Source of the DNA: an uncultured Clostridia bacterium
GTDB lineage: Bacteria > Bacillota > Clostridia > TANB77 > CAG-508
Assembly: GCA_934130975.1 (NCBI GenBank)
Contig: CAKOYU010000017.1
Coordinates: 1-32,197, forward strand
DNA length: 32,197 bases
Direction of reading: 5' to 3'
Positions 16,639-24,042 of the stretch are shown here, in pieces. Within the stretch, counting starts at the first letter, position 1, and every line of letters starts with the position of its first letter. The position numbers and the translations under genes are program-made. The notes below the pieces were generated by a model. That model worked only from the letters and a program-made list of their open reading frames with translations, had not been told where the DNA came from and did not search any database.

Positions 16639-16742
16639 GTGAGACAGGCATGTCGTTTAGCTAATTGGTGAAAGTCCGTATTGGAGGTAATATCACAAAT
16701 AAATTAGAGAAACACAAGCTATCAATTGTGAGGCTTGATGTA
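16639..16742 (+). mobile_element. 5' fragment of a group II intron
   Basis: Starts GTGAGACAGGCATGTCG and is nearly identical in its first 95 nt to the intron at 29676 (GTGCGACAGGCATGTCG). It shares the later GGCTTGATGTAG (GGCTCGATGTAC in the full copy), after an internal deletion of about 35 nt. Everything 3' (domains II-VI) is gone. Position directly behind an intrinsic terminator matches the site preference of class C introns. Confidence 0.75.
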
Positions 16743-16759
16743 GTTTTCCTTTATTAATG

Positions 16760-17167
16760 TTATATTAAATTTCTCAATATTTCAGTAACATTGTTCATAT
16801 CTTTTTCTGTTGACATTATAGTTATCAATAAATTTTTATCTTTATTTAAAATGATGTATTGTCCATTGGATCCATCTCTAAAAATATAACCATCTTGTGA
16901 TATAAAAGTGAAATATCCTATTCCTATTTTAGGTAAGACTCTTTCAGGTTTAAAAGCAGATGGTGTTTCTAATTTTATAGAACACATTTCTTTTATCCAG
17001 CTGCTTGAAATAATTTGATTGTTATTATATTTTCCTTCATTTAGTAATAATTCACCTATTTTATGGAAATCAGAATGTTTAAGATATAATCTAGTAGCTC
17101 CTGGACAATACTTGCCATAGTTTTTCCATTTATAATCTAAAATATAAGGATTGAAATAATAGAGCAT
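16760..17167 (-). pseudogene. C-terminal fragment of a beta-lactamase-family serine hydrolase
   Basis: 135 residues that match only the C-terminal part of the class C beta-lactamase / penicillin-binding-like hydrolase family: CPGATRLYLKHSDFHKIGELLLN, then IISSSWIKEM and GIGYFTFI...YIFRDGSNGQYII. The frame continues upstream of the ATG with related residues (IIPKMLYYFNP), so the ATG is internal to the old gene. The N-terminal SxxK catalytic motif is absent, and the frame runs into the oppositely oriented glycosyltransferase fragment at 17201. A broken gene; no function expected. Confidence 0.8.
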
Positions 17168-17200
17168 TTTAGGTATAATATTATATAGTAATAAAAAAGA

Positions 17201-17485
17201 ATGGAAAAAGATATAAGGATAGATAAAAAATATGCTTATACAAAAATATTGAGTACAGACTATTATTTACCAGGAGTGTTGGCATTATTTGATTCAATAA
17301 AGAAAACAAATACAAAGATAACTGAATTTGTTGTAATAGTAAATCAAGAAATAAAAAAAGGAACAATTAAAAGATTGCAAGAAAATGGAATTATAGTAAA
17401 AATCATGCCCAAAATAGAGGTACCTCAAGAAATAAAATCAAAAAATAAAATCAGTACCACATATAACACACATATATTTCAGTAG
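17201..17485 (+). pseudogene. N-terminal fragment of a family-8 glycosyltransferase
   Basis: 94 residues. The start, YAYTKILSTDYYLPGVLALFDSI, and ITEFVVIVNQEI are the Rossmann-like N-terminus of GT8 (glycogenin/LgtC-like) enzymes. The frame dies in NKISTTYNTHIF, where the family usually continues with an NRWxxTYxKL-like motif and the DxD metal site, both missing here. No ribosome site of note. Probably a decaying gene whose 3' part has been removed and joined to unrelated sequence. Confidence 0.7.
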
Positions 17486-17717
17486 GCCTGTAAAAAGTAT
17501 AACAGGAACATTAAGGATTCAGGATATGAAAAGATTAATTGATGCAAATTTAGAAATTGCAAATATAAGAGAAGATGTAGATGCAAAAGATAAAATGTAT
17601 ATAAATACAAGAATGGTTATGATGCCAGTTGTATTAGGATGGCTTATGCAGAAATGTATTCATAATAAAATCGATTTGCAAAAAAAGAAAAAATTAGAAA
17701 ATAAAGAAAGAGAATAA
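17478..17717 (+). pseudogene. C-terminal fragment of an unrecognised protein
   Basis: A frame with the first ATG at 17526 encodes 63 residues (MKRLIDANLEIANIREDVD ... RMVMMPVVLGWLMQKCI ... KKKKLENKERE). Codons before that ATG are also open and coding-like (SRPVKSITGTLRIQ), suggesting the start of the gene is missing. It lies one frame off from the glycosyltransferase fragment. Function not recognised. No ribosome site precedes the ATG, so expression is doubtful. Confidence 0.4.
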
Positions 17718-17779
17718 AATTATTCTAATATTTCTTCATTCAACATATAAATATATTAAAAATATAAGAATGGAGAATA

Positions 17780-18556
17780 ATGGAGATGAAAAAGAAAATA
17801 AATATAATAATAGTACTAATGATGATAACAGTACTATTATTTTTTATCTTTATACACAAATCAAAATCATTTGCAATAGAGCTATCTAAAAATAGTTCAT
17901 TATCAACAGAGTTAATTGATAAAGTAGCGACAATAACGAAAAATGAAGAAAAAATAGCATATTTAACATTTGATGATGGACCAACAACGACAGTAACACC
18001 AAAGATTTTAGATATATTAAAAGCAGAAGAGGTAAAAGCAACATTTTTTGTAATTGGAAAATATGTAGATAGACATCCAGAGCTAGTAAGAAGGGAATAT
18101 GAAGAAGGGCATTATATTGCAAATCACGGATATGATCATGATAATTCAGTGTTATATAAAAGTGATGAAAGTTTTCGAAATGAAGTAGAAAAAACGGATA
18201 TAGCAATAGGAAAAGCAATAGGTGTAGATGATTATTGCTCACATATTTTTAGATTTCCAAATGGTTTCATGTCACCTGCTAATAAATCTAGGAAAAAAGA
18301 GGCATTAAAAATTTTAGAAGAAATGCAATATACATATGTTGATTGGAATTGCTTAAACAATGATTCTGTAAAAAAATATTCTAAACAGGAGTTATTAAAT
18401 AATTTGAAAAAGACATCAAAAAATAAAGGTTCATTAGTTGTATTAATGCATGATACAAAAGATGTAAGTGATTCTTCTACAATACTAAAAGAATCAATTG
18501 AATATTTAAAATCAGAAGGGTATAAATTTAAGAATTTCTATGATTTATTACAATAA
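17780..18556 (+). CDS. Polysaccharide deacetylase (NodB domain)
   Basis: 258 residues. Residues 8-25 form a signal anchor, so the enzyme acts outside the membrane. The NodB motifs are complete: TFDDGP with D65/D66 (motif 1), H116-x3-H120 in NHGYDH (metal ligands, motif 2), RFPNG (158-162, motif 3), DWN (motif 4, 188-190) and LMHDT with H224 (motif 5). Deacetylates N-acetylglucosamine or N-acetylmuramic acid of peptidoglycan or related glycans, metal dependent. GGAG ribosome site. A terminator shared with the convergent pseudouridine synthase gene follows. Confidence 0.9.
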   Translation: MEMKKKINIIIVLMMITVLLFFIFIHKSKSFAIELSKNSSLSTELIDKVATITKNEEKIAYLTFDDGPTTTVTPKILDILKAEEVKATFFVIGKYVDRHPELVRREYEEGHYIANHGYDHDNSVLYKSDESFRNEVEKTDIAIGKAIGVDDYCSHIFRFPNGFMSPANKSRKKEALKILEEMQYTYVDWNCLNNDSVKKYSKQELLNNLKKTSKNKGSLVVLMHDTKDVSDSSTILKESIEYLKSEGYKFKNFYDLLQ

Positions 18557-18583
18557 AACAGTGACTAATTAAGAGTCACTGTT
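18557..18583. terminator. Bidirectional terminator between convergent genes
   Basis: AACAGTGACT / AGTCACTGTT, 10-bp stem, loop of 7; the pseudouridine synthase stop codon (18565) lies inside it. Confidence 0.7.
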
Positions 18584-19419
18584 GTTCCTTTTAAATAATT
18601 TAAAATTCCACTATCTGTTTTAAAATTAAAAGTTAATTCACAAGCTGTAAGTTGCTGATATTTAAAACAAAAATCTTTATTAACAGCATTAATACCATAT
18701 TTACCATCACCAATAATTGGATAGCCTATATGGGCTAAATGAGCTCGAATTTGGTGCGTTTTGCCAGTTTCTATTTGAACTTCTAATAAAGCAGAATTAT
18801 TTTTATACTCTTTTATAACTGTATAAGAAGTAATAATTTTACTGTAGCCTGTTTTAAAGGTGTCAGAAATATACACTGTTGATTTTTTGTTATCTTTAAA
18901 TAGATAAGCTTCAAGTCGAGCTTTTTTTATTTTTGGAATACCATATACTAAAGCTAAGTATTTTTTTTCAATCTCATGTTTTTTAAATTTATCAAATAAA
19001 ATATTTAAAGCTATATCATTTTTGGCAAATAAAACAAGACCATTTGTATTTCTATCTAATCTATGGCATGGCATAGGCAAAAAAGCATTGTTTGTGTATT
19101 TAGAATGAACAATACTTGTTAAACTATTATTGCCAGTAACTTCTAGATTAGCAGGTTTGTTTATAATTAGAATATTTTCATCTTCAAAAATGATATCTAA
19201 GTCAACATTTGGATAAAGCATATTATCTGCAATGTAGACAAGGATTTCATTTCCTTCATATATAGAACAATCTTTGTTAATTCGTTTTCCATCAATTTTT
19301 ATATCTTTTTGTCTTAAAGCTTTGTATAACATATTTGGTGATAAATGAGGGAATGAATCTAATATAAATTTTGTTAATTTTTTATTATCATATTTTTGTG
19401 TTACTATTAATTTTTTCAT
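18565..19419 (-). CDS. RluA-family pseudouridine synthase with S4 domain
   Basis: 284 residues from the ATG at 19419, which has AAAGGA 7 nt upstream; a TTG two codons earlier (19425) is too close to that site. An N-terminal S4 RNA-binding domain (SPNMLYKALRQKDIKIDGKR..) is followed by the catalytic domain with the Asp nucleophile in CHRLDRNTNGLVLFAK and GKTHQIRAHLAHIGYPIIGDGKYG. Isomerises uridine to pseudouridine in rRNA or tRNA; the target position is not determinable. The MITE-like repeat lies in its upstream region. Confidence 0.9.
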   Translation of the reverse strand: MKKLIVTQKYDNKKLTKFILDSFPHLSPNMLYKALRQKDIKIDGKRINKDCSIYEGNEILVYIADNMLYPNVDLDIIFEDENILIINKPANLEVTGNNSLTSIVHSKYTNNAFLPMPCHRLDRNTNGLVLFAKNDIALNILFDKFKKHEIEKKYLALVYGIPKIKKARLEAYLFKDNKKSTVYISDTFKTGYSKIITSYTVIKEYKNNSALLEVQIETGKTHQIRAHLAHIGYPIIGDGKYGINAVNKDFCFKYQQLTACELTFNFKTDSGILNYLKGTTVTLN

Positions 19420-19451
19420 AATCAAGTCCTTTTTTATAATTATTTTAGATT

Positions 19452-19609
19452 TATTTCATAAATTGATAATATATTGTTTTTTATACCTTGGTGTCGCAAT
19501 CTCCATAATAAGAAAACTAGTACGTAGATTGCTCCATATCGCATTCGCAAATGCTCATTTGATCGCTTACGCGGTATTTCAAAACAATATATTATTAATT
19601 TATGAAATA
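19452..19609. repeat. MITE-like inverted-repeat element, copy 1
   Basis: 158 bp. Core from ATACCTTGGTGTCGCAATCT to GATCGCTTACGCGGTAT is shared with copy 2. Terminal inverted repeats TAATATATTGTTTT / AAAACAATATATTA. Outside these, TATTTCATAAATT (19452) pairs with AATTTATGAAATA (19597-19609), although these flanks differ in sequence from those of copy 2. Inner GCAATCT / AGATTGC hairpin. No coding frame of interest. The rest of the 19420-19833 gap is low-complexity AT-rich DNA with no recognisable gene. Confidence 0.7.
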
Positions 19610-19779
19610 TATAATTAAGAATAACATAATTTACGTATTTCTTCAATGAAGAATATAGAAAAAAAGAGAAAAAATGAATAAAACGTAGGAAAAATGAGCA
19701 AAATATGTATGAATAACCATATAAAAACAGCTAAAAAAAGTTAAAAACAGTTAAAAACGGCTGAAGAGGAATAGAAGAG

Positions 19780-19808
19780 TTGCCAAAATAGTATAAATAT
19801 GGTATAAT
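19780..19808 (+). promoter_or_regulatory. Promoter of the M23 peptidase gene
   Basis: TTGCCA (19780-19785), 17 bp, TATAAT (19803-19808). Confidence 0.7.
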
Positions 19809-19833
19809 AATACTTGTCGCGTTAAAAAGGAGA

Positions 19834-20853
19834 GTGTATATTATTTTTAAAAGAACAATAAAATATTATACTAAAGAAAGTTGCAAACTTTTTAGCATAA
19901 TGGCAGTAGCATTGGTTATAATACTAGCGATAATTTTATTAAAATATAAACCAAGCTATAAAGTAACTTTATCAGGACAAGAAATAGGTTATGTAGATAA
20001 TGAAGCAGAGTTAGAAGAAAGAATACAACAAGAAATTATAGACATGGAAGGTAAAAATATTGATTTTGTTTCATTAGATAATATGCCAAATTATGAATTT
20101 AAATTAGTAAGCAGAAATCAAGAAACGAATGAAGAAGAAATAATGTTAGCATTAAAAGAAAATGCTAGAATAATGTATAAATATTATGCAGTAATATTAA
20201 ATGAAGAGACTGTAGGGTTAGTAGACAATATGGATGAAGCTGAACAAGCTATCAATCAAATAAAAGAAGAACATAAAAATGATGATGTAAATTTAGAATT
20301 AAGTGTAACAGAAAACTATACAGAAAATATGAGTGATATAAGTATAGAAACAGTACAAGTTGCACAAGCACAAGTTGAAGAAAAAGTTTCAACACTTGTA
20401 GCAGAAAAAGAAGCAGAAATAAAAGCTCAAAAAGAAGAGGAAGAAAAAAGCAAATATCCAAATGTAAATGGAGTACTTTTAGCAGTTACCCCAGTAAGTG
20501 GAACAATAACATCCAGATTTGGCGCATCTAGCAGTATAAGATCAGGTGCACATACAGGAACTGATATTGCAACGCCAACAGGTACGCCAATTAAAGCAGT
20601 AGCTTCTGGAACGGTAACGTTTTCAGCAAGAAGTGGACCATATGGAAATTTAATAAAGATTACACATGAAAATGGTGTAGAAACTTGGTATGGACATTGT
20701 AGTAAATTATATGCGACAGTTGGACAAACAGTAGAGGCAGGAGATGTTATAGCAGCAGTTGGTTCAACAGGAAATTCAACAGGACCACATTTACATTTAG
20801 AAATAAGAATTGATGGAACTGCAATAAATCCACAAAATTATTTATATAAATAA
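19834..20853 (+). CDS. M23-family cell-wall endopeptidase, membrane-anchored
   Basis: About 339 residues. A single N-terminal membrane segment (about 20-37) anchors it outside the cell. Two repeated segments of about 65 residues (GQEIGYVDNEAELEER and NEETVGLVDNMDEAEQA) come next, then a Glu-rich coiled-coil (about 178-208), and a C-terminal LytM/M23 domain (222-339) with zinc ligands in HTGTDI and HLHLEI and an active-site His in YGHCSKL. Cuts peptide cross-links in peptidoglycan; the coiled-coil resembles regulators or FtsEX-type hydrolases. The start is unclear: GTG at 19834 is only 1-2 nt from GGAG; an ATT two codons later has better spacing. Confidence 0.85.
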   Translation: MYIIFKRTIKYYTKESCKLFSIMAVALVIILAIILLKYKPSYKVTLSGQEIGYVDNEAELEERIQQEIIDMEGKNIDFVSLDNMPNYEFKLVSRNQETNEEEIMLALKENARIMYKYYAVILNEETVGLVDNMDEAEQAINQIKEEHKNDDVNLELSVTENYTENMSDISIETVQVAQAQVEEKVSTLVAEKEAEIKAQKEEEEKSKYPNVNGVLLAVTPVSGTITSRFGASSSIRSGAHTGTDIATPTGTPIKAVASGTVTFSARSGPYGNLIKITHENGVETWYGHCSKLYATVGQTVEAGDVIAAVGSTGNSTGPHLHLEIRIDGTAINPQNYLYK

Positions 20854-20861
20854 GAAGATAA

Positions 20862-20906
20862 AAGCAAGTTAGATTCGGTATAAATCGGGTCAAATTTGCT
20901 TTTTTT
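20862..20906 (+). terminator. Terminator after the M23 peptidase gene
   Basis: AAGCAAGTTAGA / TCAAATTTGCTT stem with a few mismatches and a T-tract of 7. Confidence 0.7.
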
Positions 20907-20946
20907 GTTATAATATGGTAAAATATAGTTGTTAGGGGATGATATT

Positions 20947-21606
20947 ATGGGATTTTTTAATAGAAATAAAAAGAAAGAAACTCAAGCTCCAATACATGAA
21001 GAAAGTATAATTAAATCAAATATAGAATATAGTATAACAAAAGATGGAAAATTACAAATTGATTATCATGATAATGAAAGAAATGTTGGGAAAATGTATG
21101 ATGTTACAAGATTAATATTTACTAATAATTCTGAAGTACTAAATAATAAAAATATACCAGAATGTTTAGTTTCTTGGTATGGAAGTGATGATGCAATAAT
21201 GATTGATAGAAATGGAATAGAAAGTGGAAGAAGAGTTGATTATCGTGAAGTACTTGCAGATATAGATATTAGATTAATGCAAACAGATCAGAAATATTGT
21301 GAATATGTAATGAAAAATTTGCTAAGAGAAAGCAGAGTAGAAGATTATTTAGAAAAGGGACTAGAAGATTCTCCACAACACCCATGTGGAGAGTATATTG
21401 GAGGAGTTAGAAGAAATGCAAATGAAAATAGGTATGAGAAATTTTTTGATGTTAGGGCTGGAAAAGATGCTCACAATAAGTCAAAAATGATTGAAAAGAG
21501 AAATTTGTATAAAGAGTTGATGGAAAGAAGAAAACAAGAGAAAATTGCAAGAAATAAAGCTGAAATAGAAAGACTACAAGGAGAAATTGATGAATGGTCT
21601 AGATAG
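20947..21606 (+). CDS. Unknown protein with C-terminal coiled-coil
   Basis: 219 residues from the ATG at 20947 (AGGGG 8 nt upstream; an in-frame TTG at 20929 is before the site and unlikely). Basic N-terminal FFNRNKKK, then a mixed globular core with SWYGSDDAIMIDRNG and a Cys/His pair (HPCGEYIGG, about 145). The last ~45 residues form a strongly charged helix or coiled-coil (MERRKQEKIARNKAEIERL). No membrane segment. Family not recognised. Its -35/-10 (TTGCTT-17-TAAAAT) overlaps the preceding terminator; a very strong terminator follows. Confidence 0.65.
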   Translation: MGFFNRNKKKETQAPIHEESIIKSNIEYSITKDGKLQIDYHDNERNVGKMYDVTRLIFTNNSEVLNNKNIPECLVSWYGSDDAIMIDRNGIESGRRVDYREVLADIDIRLMQTDQKYCEYVMKNLLRESRVEDYLEKGLEDSPQHPCGEYIGGVRRNANENRYEKFFDVRAGKDAHNKSKMIEKRNLYKELMERRKQEKIARNKAEIERLQGEIDEWSR

Positions 21607-21648
21607 AAAAAACTGTCAATAAGGTGTAATCCTTATTGACAGTTTTTT
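21606..21648. terminator. Strong bidirectional terminator
   Basis: AAAAAACTGTCAATAAGG / CCTTATTGACAGTTTTTT, 18-bp perfect stem with a 7-nt loop, between the unknown gene and glmS. Confidence 0.9.
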
Positions 21649-23488
21649 ATTCAACTGTTACAGATTTTGCTAAATTTCTAGGTTTATCCACATCTAGACC
21701 TTTCTCTTTTGAAATGTAGTAAGATAGTAATTGTAAAGGTATAATTGCCAAAATAGGAGATAGTAAACAATTAGTATCTGGCACAGTAATAATAGTATCA
21801 AAGTTATGGGTTGGTAATTCTTGATTAGTAATAACTATGGTCTTTGCACCACGAGTAATAACTTCTTGGACATTACTAATAGTTTTTTCAATTAAATTTT
21901 TATCTGTAATAATACTTACAACTGTTATTCCATTTTCTATTAAAGCAATTGGACCATGTTTTAATTCACCAGCTGCATAAGCTTCAGAATGTATATAAGA
22001 AATTTCTTTTAGTTTTAATGAACCTTCTAATGATGTAGTGTAGTCAACACCTCTACCTAAGAAAAATACATCTTTTTCTTGATAAATAAGTTTTGCAAAG
22101 TTTTCAATTCTTTCTGAACTTTTTAATGCAGTTTCAATTTTTGAAGGTAAAGCTAAAATTTCATTTTTTAGACTTTTTAGTTGTAATTCAGAAGTTGTTT
22201 CTAATATTTCAGCAAAATATATAGCTAAAATGTTTAATAATACCACTTGAGAAGTATATGCTTTTGTTGAAGCTACTGCGATTTCTGGACCAGCATGTGT
22301 ATATATACAATAGTCTGCTTCTCTTGTAATTGAACTTCCAATAACATTTGAAATGGCAAGTGTTAAAGCACCTTTAGATTTTGCAAGTTTTAAAGCTGCA
22401 ATAGTATCAGCTGTTTCTCCTGATTGAGAAATATAAATACATAAAGTATTTTTATCAACAATAGGATCTCTGTACCTAAATTCTGATGCAATATCAACAG
22501 TTACAGGAATTCTACAAAGTTTTTCAATAGCTGATTTTCCAGAAAGACCAGCATGCATTGCTGTACCACATGCAACTATATATATTTTGTTAATATTTGA
22601 TAAAATTTCTTTAGTAATATTTAAACCTTCAAAATTACATTTTTCGTTTTCTGGTAGGCGAGCGCCGATTGTTTCTCTAACTGCATTTGGCTGTTCATAA
22701 ATTTCTTTTAACATATAATCTTCATATCCATTTTTGTCAGCACTAGTTGCATCCCAATCAATGCTTTTTACTGGTTTTACAATCTTATTTAGATTGATAT
22801 CATAAAAATCAATATTATCTCTAGAAAGTACAGCAAATTCATAATCATTTAATAAATAAAAATCTTTTGTAAATGATAGAATTGCAGGAATGTCAGAAGA
22901 GATATAGTTTTCTCCATCACCTTTACCAATAACAAGTGGACTGTCTTTTCTTATTACAATCATATTATCTGGCATGAATTTTGAAATGATTTGAAGTGCA
23001 AAACTTCCTTTTAAATCTATACAAGCTTTTTGAACTGCATGTAATACTTTTAAATCATCATTTTTAGTATCACTAGTATAGTAATAGTGAATGAGATTTG
23101 GGATAACTTCTGTATCTGTTTGAGAATAGAAAGTATATCCTTTATCAGTTAAAAATTTTCTTAAATCATTATAATTTTCAATAATTCCATTATGAACAAC
23201 AGCAAAGTTTTTGCTATTATCTAAATGTGGGTGAGAGTTTTCTTGTGATGGTTTTCCATGTGTTGCCCATCTTGTATGAGCAATACCAATAGTTCCTTTC
23301 AAATCATCAATTCCTTTTAAATTATAAAGGTTTTTTACTCTACCTTTATCTTTCATTATAGATAGACCATCAGGTTCAACAGTAGAAATTCCTGCTGAAT
23401 CATATCCTCTATATTCTAGTCTTAAAAGACCATTAATTAATATAGGACTGGCTTTTTTATGTCCTATATATCCAATAATTCCACACAT
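21647..23488 (-). CDS. glmS: Glutamine-fructose-6-phosphate aminotransferase
   Basis: 613 residues from the ATG at 23488; the enzyme must begin Met-Cys (MCGIIGYIGHKK) because Cys becomes the N-terminal nucleophile. A frame continues 39 codons upstream but covers the ribozyme and is not coding. N-terminal GATase II domain (HTRWATHG, residues about 72-79; VVHNGIIENY) and two SIS sugar-isomerase domains follow (SQSGETADT, EVIT..; C-terminal PRNLAKSVTVE is conserved). Makes glucosamine-6-phosphate from fructose-6-phosphate and glutamine, the first step to UDP-GlcNAc and peptidoglycan. AAGGAGG ribosome site. Controlled by the glmS ribozyme just upstream. Confidence 0.97.
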   Translation of the reverse strand: MCGIIGYIGHKKASPILINGLLRLEYRGYDSAGISTVEPDGLSIMKDKGRVKNLYNLKGIDDLKGTIGIAHTRWATHGKPSQENSHPHLDNSKNFAVVHNGIIENYNDLRKFLTDKGYTFYSQTDTEVIPNLIHYYYTSDTKNDDLKVLHAVQKACIDLKGSFALQIISKFMPDNMIVIRKDSPLVIGKGDGENYISSDIPAILSFTKDFYLLNDYEFAVLSRDNIDFYDINLNKIVKPVKSIDWDATSADKNGYEDYMLKEIYEQPNAVRETIGARLPENEKCNFEGLNITKEILSNINKIYIVACGTAMHAGLSGKSAIEKLCRIPVTVDIASEFRYRDPIVDKNTLCIYISQSGETADTIAALKLAKSKGALTLAISNVIGSSITREADYCIYTHAGPEIAVASTKAYTSQVVLLNILAIYFAEILETTSELQLKSLKNEILALPSKIETALKSSERIENFAKLIYQEKDVFFLGRGVDYTTSLEGSLKLKEISYIHSEAYAAGELKHGPIALIENGITVVSIITDKNLIEKTISNVQEVITRGAKTIVITNQELPTHNFDTIITVPDTNCLLSPILAIIPLQLLSYYISKEKGLDVDKPRNLAKSVTVE

Positions 23489-23530
23489 AAGCAGAACCTC
23501 CTTAAAAAATAAATTTTGTGGAATTGAAAT

Positions 23531-23668
23531 ATACAGCTTATGTATTAATATCTGTTTTAGTATCACTACTAGTTTTTTATTAATACTTTGGATTAAGCTA
23601 TCCACTAGAGCATCCGCCGAATTTTTCGATAACTCTAGACCTCGTCAACTGATAACAGTCCTGGCGCT
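23531..23668 (-). promoter_or_regulatory. glmS ribozyme (glucosamine-6-phosphate-activated self-cleaving riboswitch)
   Basis: Minus-strand signature: AGCGCCAGGACTG, then GTTGACGAGG, then TTATCGAAAAATTCGGCGGATGCTC, which match the conserved P1-P2-P3 core of the glmS ribozyme (AGCGCC..GUUGACGAGG..AUCGAA..UUCGGCGGAUG). The 3' half carries the extra P4 stem TAGCTTA / TAAGCTG. Cleavage would fall between 23668 (A) and 23667 (G). It ends about 40 nt before the glmS start. Promoter candidate: TGC-TATAAT (23717-23712), extended -10. Confidence 0.95.
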
Positions 23669-23711
23669 TTTTATTAATTATTTTTTTGCATATTTCAATT
23701 TACTTTAATAT

Positions 23712-23739
23712 ATTATAGCAAAATTCAAAAAGTTACAAG
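23712..23739 (-). promoter_or_regulatory. glmS promoter
   Basis: Minus strand TTGCTATAAT, an extended -10 (TATAAT 23717-23712) with CTTGTA 16 bp upstream; places the RNA start about 35 bp before the ribozyme. Confidence 0.5.
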
Positions 23740-23791
23740 AGTTTTTTATTATTATTAGATATTTTATAATTAACAACTTGTAAAAGTTATA

Positions 23792-23947
23792 TTTAGAAAA
23801 ATAATAATATATTTTTTTTTATACCTTGGTGTCGCAATCTTCATATTAAAAATAATAGTATGTAGATTGCTCCATATCGCATTCGCTTTGCTCATTTGAT
23901 CGCTTACGCGGTATTTCAAAAACAATATATTATTAATTTTCTAAAAT
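23792..23947. repeat. MITE-like inverted-repeat element, copy 2
   Basis: 156 bp with the same core as the 19452 copy (ATACCTTGGTGTCGCAATCT to GATCGCTTACGCGGTAT), TAATATATT / AATATATTA termini, and flanks TTTAGAAAA / TTTTCTAAA that are inverted repeats of each other but unlike the flanks of copy 1. Lies between glmS and uvrC. Its right end is within about 50 bp of the uvrC promoter region. Confidence 0.7.
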
Positions 23948-23993
23948 TTATTGAATTTAGTAGCAATTGTAACAAATTTTAGTTTATAATATC

Positions 23994-24022
23994 TTGCAAA
24001 ATGCGTAAAAATAGTTTATCAT
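23994..24022 (+). promoter_or_regulatory. Possible uvrC promoter
   Basis: TTGCAA (23994-23999), 17 bp, TATCAT (24017-24022). Only 20 nt before the ATG, so tentative. Confidence 0.4.
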
Positions 24023-24042
24023 AATAGAGTAGGTGAAGAGAA

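Noticed and set aside
19440..19646. 68-codon minus-strand frame
   Set aside because: It spans the inverted-repeat element and has no ribosome site or known family.
23489..23605. N-terminal extension of glmS by 39 codons
   Set aside because: It covers the ribozyme and would displace the required N-terminal Cys; a strong ribosome site precedes the Met-Cys start.
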